From Streptomyces coffeae (lineage in GTDB: Bacteria > Actinomycetota > Actinomycetes > Streptomycetales > Streptomycetaceae), in contig NZ_JAERRF010000005.1 of NCBI RefSeq assembly GCF_016741875.1, positions 248,001 to 312,000 on the forward strand: a DNA stretch of 64,000 bases, read 5' to 3'. How positions within the stretch are numbered: position 1 is the first letter of the stretch; each line of letters begins with the position of its first letter. The notes beneath the pieces were generated by a model. It had not been told where the DNA came from and ran no database searches. It saw only the letters and a list, made by a program, of their open reading frames with translations. Below are positions 43,542 to 52,837 of this stretch, in pieces. Position numbers and translations under genes: made by a program.

Positions 43542-44464
43542 TGTTCGTCCTCCGTACGTGCTGTGGTGCCCCCCGCGTCCCCGGTGGCGCCCGTTGTGTT
43601 CGTCAGGCCCGCCCCACCGGTGGCCCCGGCGGCTCCGGCCTCCGCGGCCTCGACCTCGGCGGCCTCCGCCTCGCCCGGGTCGCCCTCGAAGGGCGTACCG
43701 AGGTAGGCGGCGACCACGCGTTCGTCGCTCTGGACGACGTCCGAGGTGCCCTCGACGAGCTTCTGGCCCTGGACGAGCACGGCGACCCGGTCGCAGAGGT
43801 TGAAGATGAAGCGCATGTCGTGCTCGATGACGAGTACGGCTGTGCCCTTGTCCCGGATGGCGAAGACCAGTTCCTCGGTGGCCCGGGTCTCCTGCGGGTT
43901 CATCCCCGCGGTGGGCTCGTCGAGGAGGAGCAGCCCGGGGTCGCTGGCGAGGGCCCGGGCGATCTCCAGCTTGCGCTGTTCACCGTAGGGGAGGTTGCGG
44001 GAGAGGTGGTCGGCCTTGTCGGCGAGGCCGGTGAACTCCAGGAGTTCCATGGCCCGTTCCTTGGACGCGGCCTCGGCGCGCTTGAAGCCGGGGCCGCGCA
44101 GCAGGGCGGACCACAGGCCCTCCCTGGTGCGGGTGTGGCGGCCGACGAGGACGTTCTCCAGCACCGTCATATTGGCGAAGAGCCGGATGTTCTGGAAGGT
44201 GCGGGCGACACCGGCCTGGGTGACCAGATGGGGCTTGGGCGGCAGCACGGATCCCTTGTAGGACACGGTGCCTTCGGTGGGCACGTACAGGCCGGTGAGG
44301 CAGTTGAAGAAGGTGGTCTTGCCCGCGCCGTTGGGGCCGATGAGGCCGACGATCTCGCCGGGGTGGACGGCGAGGTCGACCGAGCGTACGGCCGTGAGTC
44401 CGCCGAAGCGCATGGTGACGCCGGTGGCGGTGAGCACGGGGTTGGTCGTGGTGATGGTCGTCAT
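43538..44464 (-). CDS. livG: Branched-chain amino acid ABC transporter ATPase LivG
   Basis: A 308-residue ATPase. It has MRFGGLTAVRSVDL, Walker A GPNGAGKTTFFN, VARTFQNIRLF, signature LPYGEQRKLEIARAL (the LivG-type L-x-Y-G-x-Q variant), Walker B LLLLDEPTAGMNPQE and VIEHDMRFIF. An Ala/Glu/Thr-rich tail of about 50 residues is unusual and compositionally biased. I take ATG 44464, which has CGGAGG about ten bases upstream; the GTG at 44473 overlaps the livM stop but is too close to that ribosome site. Confidence 0.93.
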   Translation of the reverse strand: MTTITTTNPVLTATGVTMRFGGLTAVRSVDLAVHPGEIVGLIGPNGAGKTTFFNCLTGLYVPTEGTVSYKGSVLPPKPHLVTQAGVARTFQNIRLFANMTVLENVLVGRHTRTREGLWSALLRGPGFKRAEAASKERAMELLEFTGLADKADHLSRNLPYGEQRKLEIARALASDPGLLLLDEPTAGMNPQETRATEELVFAIRDKGTAVLVIEHDMRFIFNLCDRVAVLVQGQKLVEGTSDVVQSDERVVAAYLGTPFEGDPGEAEAAEVEAAEAGAAGATGGAGLTNTTGATGDAGGTTARTEDEQ

Positions 44465-44469
44465 CTCGG

Positions 44470-46212
44470 TCACGCCTCCGCCTTGGTGACGCCGACGGCG
44501 CTGTTCGGGAGTCCGGTGTCGTCGGGCACGTCGAGCTGGCCGGTCTCGTGGTATTCGAGCTGCTGCCGCCGGTTGGGGATGATTCCTTCGGGGCGGAAGC
44601 GCATCAGCAGGATCAGCGCGATACCGAAGGCGAGGAGCTGGTAGTCCTGGAGGAATTCCAGCTTCTTGGGGATCAGGAAGAGCAGGGTGGCGCCCAGTAG
44701 CGGACCGCCGATGGTGCCCATACCGCCGAGGATGACGGCGGCGAGCAGGAAGGTGGAGTTCGGCGGCACGGGGCCGGCGAAGACGTACTGCTCGGGGACG
44801 ACGGTGGTCTGGAAGTGGGCCCAGACGGTGCCTGCGACACCGGCGAGGGTGGCGCCGAGGGCGAAGGCGATGAGCTTGACGCGGAAGCCGTTGATGCCCA
44901 TCGCGGTGGCGGCCGTCTCGTCCTCGCGGATGGCTACCCAGGCCCGTCCGATACGGGAGTTGCCCGCCCTGCTGAAGACGAGCACCACGAGGATCGTGAC
45001 GAGCAGCATCAGCAGGTAGTAGTTGCCGTTGGAGTCGAGTGTGAGCCCCCCGAAGGTGTGCTCGTCGTCGAAGTTGAAGCCGAAGATCTCCAGCGGCGGG
45101 ATGTTGGGGATGCCGTTGGGGCCGTTGGTGACCGAGGGCCCGGAGGTGCCGTCGAGGTTGAGCACGGTGATGCGGAAGATCTCTCCGAAGCCCAGGGTGA
45201 CGATGGCGAGGTAGTCGCCGCGCAGCCGCAGGGTCGGGGCGCCGATGACGACGCCGAAGATCAGCGAGACCACGGCTCCGGTGATCATGGCGGCCCAGAA
45301 CGGGAAGTGGACGCCGATGGTGGAGGAGGTGGCTCCGGAGACCAGGGCCGCGGTGTAGGCGCCGACGCCGAGGAAGGCGACATAACCGAGGTCGAGGAGT
45401 CCGGCCAGGCCGACGACGATGTTCAGGCCGAGGGCGACGGTCGCGAAGATGGCGATGCTGACGCCGAGTTCGGTGAAGCTGGCCTTCTCCTGGAGGAAGG
45501 GGAAGACGACCGCCGTGACCAGCGCCGCGACCAGGGTGGTGGAGCGGTGGGTGGTGGTGAGCGCGCTGATCCGGGCGATGAGTCCCGACTTGACCAGGGC
45601 GAGGGCACCGAAGATCACCGCGATGAGGTAGCCGATGAACGGCTCGGGGTGGTCGGCGTCGGTCTGGATGCCGTAGTTGAGGACGTACAGACCGACCGCG
45701 AAGGCGCCCGCGATGATCAGGATCTCGGCCCAGGAGGGGAGCGCCTTGGGGCGGCAGATCGGCCGGGTGTCGTCCGGCAGCAGGAAGGTGGTGGCGACCG
45801 GGATCGCGGTGGCCAGGGCGGCGACGAAGCCGCCGGGCTCCAGGTTGACCAGGCCGTCGAGGTCGACGGCGATGGCGATGACCGTGAACCAGGTGGTGGC
45901 GAAGGTGCCGAGGGCCGCTCCGCGCAGGGCCATGGTGGAACCGGCCGGAGTGAGCCAGCGCAGCCCCCGGATGCCCAGGGCGGCGCCTGCGAACGCGGTG
46001 GTGATCAGGGCCAGGACGAGGGTGAGGAGCTGGAGCCCGCCGGGGTAGCCGTAGACGGTGAGGTCTCCGGGGAACTCGGCCGTCCAGGTCCAGGCGAGGA
46101 AGGTGGAGAAGACCCCGGCGAGCCCGCCGGCCGCGGTGAGCGCGCGCAGCAGGGTGGTCCGGGAGGCGGCGCCGGTGTTCCGGGCGGTGTTCTTGGTGGT
46201 GTCGGTGCTCAT
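44470..46212 (-). CDS. livM: Branched-chain amino acid ABC transporter permease LivM
   Basis: A 580-residue polytopic protein, longer than the usual ~420 because of an N-terminal membrane extension of about 150 residues. The LivM core shows GLAGLLDLGYVAFLGVGAYTAAL, then GAPTLRLRGDYLAIVTLGFGEI and GRAWVAIREDETAATAMGIN, the EAA-like loop that contacts the ATPases. A closing LLAFGIALILLMRFRPEGI follows. ATG 46212 has GAGGGAG upstream; GTG 46218 is an alternative. It lies 10 bp after livH. Confidence 0.93.
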   Translation of the reverse strand: MSTDTTKNTARNTGAASRTTLLRALTAAGGLAGVFSTFLAWTWTAEFPGDLTVYGYPGGLQLLTLVLALITTAFAGAALGIRGLRWLTPAGSTMALRGAALGTFATTWFTVIAIAVDLDGLVNLEPGGFVAALATAIPVATTFLLPDDTRPICRPKALPSWAEILIIAGAFAVGLYVLNYGIQTDADHPEPFIGYLIAVIFGALALVKSGLIARISALTTTHRSTTLVAALVTAVVFPFLQEKASFTELGVSIAIFATVALGLNIVVGLAGLLDLGYVAFLGVGAYTAALVSGATSSTIGVHFPFWAAMITGAVVSLIFGVVIGAPTLRLRGDYLAIVTLGFGEIFRITVLNLDGTSGPSVTNGPNGIPNIPPLEIFGFNFDDEHTFGGLTLDSNGNYYLLMLLVTILVVLVFSRAGNSRIGRAWVAIREDETAATAMGINGFRVKLIAFALGATLAGVAGTVWAHFQTTVVPEQYVFAGPVPPNSTFLLAAVILGGMGTIGGPLLGATLLFLIPKKLEFLQDYQLLAFGIALILLMRFRPEGIIPNRRQQLEYHETGQLDVPDDTGLPNSAVGVTKAEA

Positions 46213-46222
46213 GGTCACTCCC

Positions 46223-47155
46223 TCACGCCCGGTCCGCTACGCGTTCGCCGAGCAGACCCTGTGGTCTGACCAGCAGAACGAGGATGAGCAGGACGAATGC
46301 CCAGACGTCCTTCCAGGCACCGCCGCCGAGCTGGTCCATCCCGGGGATGTCCTGGATGAATTTGATGGCCAGGGCCTCGGCGATGCCGAGGACCACACCG
46401 CCGAGCATGGCGCCGTAGATGTTGCCGATGCCGCCGAGGACGGCGGCGGTGAACGCCTTGAGACCGGCGATGAAGCCCATCTCGAAGTTGATCTGGCCGT
46501 ACTTGAGCCCGTGGGAGAGGGCGGCGACGGCGGCGAACGCACCGCCGATGGCGAAGGCCATCACGATGATGCGGTCGGTGTTGATGCCCATGAGCTTGGC
46601 GGTGTCGGGGTCCTGCGCGGTGGCCTGCATGGCGCGGCCGGCCCGGCTCTTGGAGACGAACAGGCCCAGGGCGAGCATGCACATCGGGGCGGCTATCAGC
46701 AGGAACGCGTCGCCGCGCTGGATGTGCAGATTGCTGAAGATCTCGAAGGACGAGCCCTCGAACTGCGGGAAGCCGCGGGGCTTCTTGGCGTCCGGGTAGA
46801 ACGCCCAGACGGCCTGCTGCAACGCGATGGACAGGCCGATCGCGGTGATGAGTGGTGCGAGTCGTGGTCCGCCACGCAGGGGTCGGTAGGCGAAGCGTTC
46901 GGCTGCCGTGGCGATGCCGACCGACGCGACTACTCCGCCGATGAGCATCAGCGGCAGCGCGAGGGAGAGTGCGGTGCCACTGGGCAGCCAGATGTAGATG
47001 GTGAGGGCGCCGAAGCCCCCGATCATGAAGATCTCGCCATGGGCGAAGTTGATGAGCTGGACGATGCCGTAGACCATGGTGTACCCGATGGCGATCAAGC
47101 CGTAGAGAGCACCGAGGGTCAGGCCGTTGACCAGCGTTTGCGGCAGTTCGTGCAC
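46223..47155 (-). CDS. livH: Branched-chain amino acid ABC transporter permease LivH
   Basis: A 310-residue permease: LVNGLTLGALYGLIAIGYTMVYGIVQLINFAHGEIF (in pieces), AERFAYRPLRGGPRLAPLIT, GRAMQATAQDPDTAKLMGIN (the ATPase-contact loop) and GFIAGLKAFTAAVLGGIGNI. These are the hallmarks of LivH. GTG 47155 has GGAGG seven bases upstream. A hairpin separates it from the upstream livK. Confidence 0.95.
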   Translation of the reverse strand: MHELPQTLVNGLTLGALYGLIAIGYTMVYGIVQLINFAHGEIFMIGGFGALTIYIWLPSGTALSLALPLMLIGGVVASVGIATAAERFAYRPLRGGPRLAPLITAIGLSIALQQAVWAFYPDAKKPRGFPQFEGSSFEIFSNLHIQRGDAFLLIAAPMCMLALGLFVSKSRAGRAMQATAQDPDTAKLMGINTDRIIVMAFAIGGAFAAVAALSHGLKYGQINFEMGFIAGLKAFTAAVLGGIGNIYGAMLGGVVLGIAEALAIKFIQDIPGMDQLGGGAWKDVWAFVLLILVLLVRPQGLLGERVADRA

Positions 47156-47189
47156 CGCAGGGCCTCCGATGAGCGTGTCGGATTAGACG

Positions 47190-47223
47190 CCGCGCGAGGG
47201 CGCTGGTGTGCGCCCTCGCGCGG
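47190..47223 (-). terminator. Hairpin between livK and livH
   Basis: CCGCGCGAGGGCG (47190-47202) pairs with CGCCCTCGCGCGG (47211-47223), a perfect 13-bp stem with an 8-nt loop. On the minus strand it follows livK. It probably gives partial termination, so that the binding protein is made in excess over the membrane subunits. Confidence 0.75.
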
Positions 47224-47255
47224 TTCGTTGGGGGAAGGAGCGGGCAGTTGGCGGG

Positions 47256-48488
47256 TCAGTCCTTGAAGGTGGCGCTCTTCACGGACTTCCAGGCACCCTT
47301 CTTGACCTCGTAGACGGTGAGCTGCTTGTTGGTGGTGTCGCCGTACTGGTCGAAGGAGACCTTGCCGGTGACGCCGTCGAACGAGACCTTGCCGAGCGCC
47401 TCGGTGATCTTGGCGCGGGCGTCGTCGGGGAGCTTGCCGTCGTTGTCCGCGGCGACCTGCTTGACGGCCTGGATGATCGACCAGGCGGCGTCGTAGGAGT
47501 AGCCGCCGTAGGCCGCGTACGGGTCCTTGTAGCCCTGGGCCTGGTAGTTCTTCACGAATGTCTTGGCGGAGTCCAGCTGCTCGACCGGGTAGCCCACGGA
47601 GGTCGCGAGGTCACCGTCGTTGCTGGTGCCCGAGGCCTTGATGAAGGCGGGGTCGTAGATACCGTCGCCGCCCATGATCGGGACGTCCGCACCGGCCTGC
47701 TTGACCTGGTCGGAGAGCAGACCGCCCTCGGGGAACTGGCCACCGAAGTAGACCGAGTCGGCCTTGGTGGACTTGACCTTGTTGGAGATACCGGTGAAGT
47801 CGGTCTCCTTGACGGTCAGGTGGTCGGTGCCGACGACCTTGCCGCCCAGCCGCTTGAACTCGGCGGCGAAGATCTTGGCAAGACCGGCGCCGTACGCCTG
47901 CTTGTCGTCGACGACGAAGACCTTCCGCTTCTTGGCGTCGTTGTAGTAGTACTGCGCGGCGAAGCGACCCTGGATGATGTCGGTGGTCGCGGTGCGGAAG
48001 TAGGTCTTGAACGGGCGCTCCTTCTTGCCCGAGGCCCAGTTGTCACCCTGGCTCAGCGCCGGGTTGGTGTTGGCCGGGGAGACCTGTGCGAGGTCGGCCT
48101 TGTCGAAGACGCCCTGCATGGACTGGGCGACGCCCGAGTTCAGCGGGCCGACCGCGCCGAGGATCTCCTCGTCGTCGACCATCGAGGTGGCGTTCTGCTT
48201 GCCGGAGGACGGCACGGCCTGGTCGTCGAAGGACTTGACCTTGAAGGTCACGCCCTCCACCTCGTTGTTCTTGTTGGCGATCTTCGTCGCGAGGTCGACG
48301 GAGTTCTTGATGCCCTGGCCGAGGGCGGACAGCGAACCGGTCAGCGGGGCATCGACACCGATGACCACGGTGGTCTTGCCACCCTTGTCTCCGCTTGAGT
48401 CTTTGCCGTCGCGCGACCCGCAGGCGCTGAGGGTAAGGGCTCCCGCGGTGATCGCGGTCGTCATGATGAGCAAGGAACGGTGTCGCAC
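47256..48488 (-). CDS. livK: Branched-chain amino acid ABC transporter substrate-binding lipoprotein
   Basis: A 410-residue type I periplasmic-binding-fold lipoprotein. The signal peptide ends in the lipobox LSACG with Cys23. The mature part shows TTVVIGVDAPLTGSLSALGQ, then GAVGPLNSGVAQSM, a VFVVDDKQAYGAG hinge region and YGGYSYDAAW. It captures Leu, Ile or Val outside the membrane, anchored by Lgt-dependent lipidation. GTG start with AGGAAAGG upstream. It is first in the livKHMGF operon. Confidence 0.95.
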   Translation of the reverse strand: MRHRSLLIMTTAITAGALTLSACGSRDGKDSSGDKGGKTTVVIGVDAPLTGSLSALGQGIKNSVDLATKIANKNNEVEGVTFKVKSFDDQAVPSSGKQNATSMVDDEEILGAVGPLNSGVAQSMQGVFDKADLAQVSPANTNPALSQGDNWASGKKERPFKTYFRTATTDIIQGRFAAQYYYNDAKKRKVFVVDDKQAYGAGLAKIFAAEFKRLGGKVVGTDHLTVKETDFTGISNKVKSTKADSVYFGGQFPEGGLLSDQVKQAGADVPIMGGDGIYDPAFIKASGTSNDGDLATSVGYPVEQLDSAKTFVKNYQAQGYKDPYAAYGGYSYDAAWSIIQAVKQVAADNDGKLPDDARAKITEALGKVSFDGVTGKVSFDQYGDTTNKQLTVYEVKKGAWKSVKSATFKD

Positions 48489-48726
48489 GAGGAATCCTTT
48501 CCTGGCCCGGCACTCTTCTCAGGGGGTGCCGTGTCCTCGCCGAATGGACCTGTTCTAGCCGTAGCAGGTGCGGCGTACACCCGACGGGGTCGTGACTGGC
48601 TGTGACTCTAAGCGTGGGATGTCGCGGGGGGCAGAGGTGCAGGCCATGATGTGACTGTCTTGTTATGACGCGCATCACCCAAGGGTGTCCGTGTAGCGGA
48701 ACAGAAAGAACAAATCGGGCAAAACG

Positions 48727-48744
48727 GGACTAAATATTTGGTCC
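48727..48744. promoter_or_regulatory. AT-cored palindrome GGACTAAATATTTGGTCC upstream of livK
   Basis: An 18-bp inverted repeat with a single mismatched pair and an AAATATTT centre, in an unusually A+T-rich stretch 239 bp upstream of livK. It may be an operator for liv. The 48489-48726 region has no gene; a TAGAGT -10-like hexamer lies on the minus strand at 48610-48605. Confidence 0.5.
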
Positions 48745-48768
48745 GGATACTGAGAAGTTGCAGTTCCG

Positions 48769-49455
48769 CTAAGGAGTGTGAGGAACTCGCGAGCGATGTG
48801 CGGAGCAGTGTGCACGCAGCGCAGTGGAAAGATCGTTTGCGTAGGCATCGCCGAACAGAAAAGTCTGGTCCTGTATCGCGCGAGTGTTACGGAGCGTGAT
48901 GTCGAGCGGAGGCAGTTCGACGCCGAGCGGAATCCCCGAACAGCGCCGCACCGAGATGCGCACGATGAGCTGACGACTGGCCCCGCTCCGGACCGTGATG
49001 GGGGTGCGAGGGCTGGTGGTGAGGGTCAACGCGGGATACGGCTGGGTGATGTTGTCCACGGTCACAGCGGTGTTCCGGATCGCGGAGACGCGGATCCGGA
49101 ATGCGAAGACACCCTCGTCTGCCGCACCCCTCAGGCCAGTTGTGCCCGCATAGCTCACCTCGACGGCCTGGGCGGGCCATGGGGGTGGCGGGGGTGCGGA
49201 CGGAGCGGGTTGGTTCAGCAGGAGATAGCAGCCCACAGTGATGGCGGCGACGACACCGGTGAGGGCGAGGGCGATACGGCGTGTGCGCCGGGGCAGCGCC
49301 GCCCAACGCCCGTACACGCCGGGGGAGTCGGGGTCACCGGCGCGCCCGGTGAGGGTTTCGGGGGCAGGGCCTTCGGCGGACGCCTCGGTGACGGGGGCCA
49401 GGGGGTGCGGATCGCTGCCGGGGGCGGCCGGTTCGACCGGGCCGATGCCGCTCAT
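48769..49455 (-). CDS. Single-pass membrane protein of unknown function
   Basis: A 228-residue protein: a Pro/Ala-rich cytoplasmic N-terminus (1-50), a basic flank RRTRR, one transmembrane helix (about 61-80), a short Pro-rich linker and a beta-rich extracytoplasmic domain with two late Cys. The latter includes VRSGASRQLIVRISVRRC. It reminds me of uncharacterised Tat-less streptomycete secreted-domain proteins; no family is named. Its ATG overlaps the stop of a 49-codon ORF (ATGA). Confidence 0.6.
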   Translation of the reverse strand: MSGIGPVEPAAPGSDPHPLAPVTEASAEGPAPETLTGRAGDPDSPGVYGRWAALPRRTRRIALALTGVVAAITVGCYLLLNQPAPSAPPPPPWPAQAVEVSYAGTTGLRGAADEGVFAFRIRVSAIRNTAVTVDNITQPYPALTLTTSPRTPITVRSGASRQLIVRISVRRCSGIPLGVELPPLDITLRNTRAIQDQTFLFGDAYANDLSTALRAHCSAHRSRVPHTP

Positions 49456-49601
49456 CGCGGAGGCCGCCGGTTCTCATGGCGGCGGGCATGGCTGTTCCGG
49501 CGGCGGGCGTGGCTCTTCGCGGGCGCACGGCGCCGCTTCGTCTGACGCGTGATCAACTCCTGTGCGGCACGGACCGTGCGCACGTGGGTCGACGCCCTCA
49601 T
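49452..49601 (-). CDS. Candidate 49-aa basic small protein
   Basis: An ORF from ATG 49601 to a TGA that overlaps the start of the membrane-protein gene by 4 bp (ATGA). It opens MRASTHVRTVRAAQELITRQ and its second half is Arg/His/Lys-rich (KRRRAPAKSHARRRN). Third codon positions are mostly G/C, as in real genes here. There is no clear ribosome site. A translated upstream peptide coupled to the membrane protein is plausible but unproven. Confidence 0.35.
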   Translation of the reverse strand: MRASTHVRTVRAAQELITRQTKRRRAPAKSHARRRNSHARRHENRRPPR

Positions 49602-49716
49602 GGAAAAACGTTAGACCGCGCCCGAGGGGGAGGCAACGGCCGTGCACGCACGAACGGCCGGTGGTGCGGTCGCGCGCGCCCTCGGGCGAACGAGGGCCGC
49701 ACCACCGGTCAGGGCA

Positions 49717-50232
49717 TCACTGGGCGGCGCGCTCCTTCGCGTCCTGGACCTCGGCGATCGTCTTGGACCGTCCGGCCTCGTCGACCTCGCGCAGCAGGCA
49801 GGTCAGCCGGGCGGTGCACACCCGGCGGTCCTGCTCATCGCTGATCACGATCTCGTAGGTGGCGGTGGAGCGGCCGCGGTGGACGGGGGTGGCGACCCCG
49901 GTGACCAGACCGGAGCGGACCCCGCGGTGATGGGTGCAGTTGAGGTCCACCCCGACCGCGATCCGTCCGCTGCCGCCGTGGAGCATCGAGCCGATCGAGC
50001 CGAGGGTCTCGGCCAGCACCGCGGAGGCGCCGCCGTGCAGCAGTCCGTACGGCTGGGTGTTGCCCTCCACGGGCATGGTGCCCACCACGCGCTCGGCGGA
50101 GACCTCCCGGATCTGCACGCCCATGCGGGTGCCGAGGTGGCCGGCGGAGAACAGCGCGGGAAGGTCGACGCCGAGCGCCGCGTACTCGTCGATGACCTCT
50201 TGTGGGAACTTCACGCTGGACTGCTCGCCCAT
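49717..50232 (-). CDS. PaaI-family hotdog-fold thioesterase
   Basis: A 171-residue hotdog protein: VVGTMPVEGNTQPYGLLHGGASAVLAETLGS, given in two parts TMPVEGNTQPYG and LLHGGASAVLAETLGS, contains the HGG-x(6)-E motif of PaaI/YdiI-type acyl-CoA thioesterases. LNCTHHRGVRSGLVTG and VCTARLTCLLRE follow. The acyl substrate is unknown (aromatic acyl-CoA and DHNA-CoA are known for relatives). ATG 50232 with GGAG eight bases upstream. Confidence 0.88.
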   Translation of the reverse strand: MGEQSSVKFPQEVIDEYAALGVDLPALFSAGHLGTRMGVQIREVSAERVVGTMPVEGNTQPYGLLHGGASAVLAETLGSIGSMLHGGSGRIAVGVDLNCTHHRGVRSGLVTGVATPVHRGRSTATYEIVISDEQDRRVCTARLTCLLREVDEAGRSKTIAEVQDAKERAAQ

Positions 50233-50293
50233 GGACCGGCTCCGTTCGTGTGCTTGTTGTCGCCCTCTTCCTATCAGGTGGCTGAGCAAACGC

Positions 50294-52591
<2,298 letters not shown>

Positions 52592-52710
52592 GTCGCTCCT
52601 CTGTGAGCTCGGCGGTGCGTGTCCTGTGCAGGAATCTGCTGGCACCGATCCTGTCATGGGGCACCGACATCCGGGACCGGGCGGTCTCGCCTGATCCTTT
52701 CTCCCCCTGT

Positions 52711-52751
52711 CCCCTTCTTCCCCTTCTCCCCTTCTCCCCTTCTCCCCTTCT
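52711..52751. repeat. Five tandem CCCCTTCT units in a polypyrimidine tract
   Basis: CCCCTTCT is repeated at 52711, 52720, 52728, 52736 and 52744, within an almost pure pyrimidine run from about 52696 to 52756. The complementary strand is purine-only. Such mirror-symmetric tracts can form triplex DNA and slip during replication. It lies in the divergent ydeP-polA interval. Confidence 0.85.
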
Positions 52752-52837
52752 TCTCCGCTGTCCCGCCCGCCGTCTCGTCCGCTGGTCCGGTGCCGGGGCG
52801 GGAAGCATTGTCAGTGGGGCGTGGCAGGATCGGGGAC

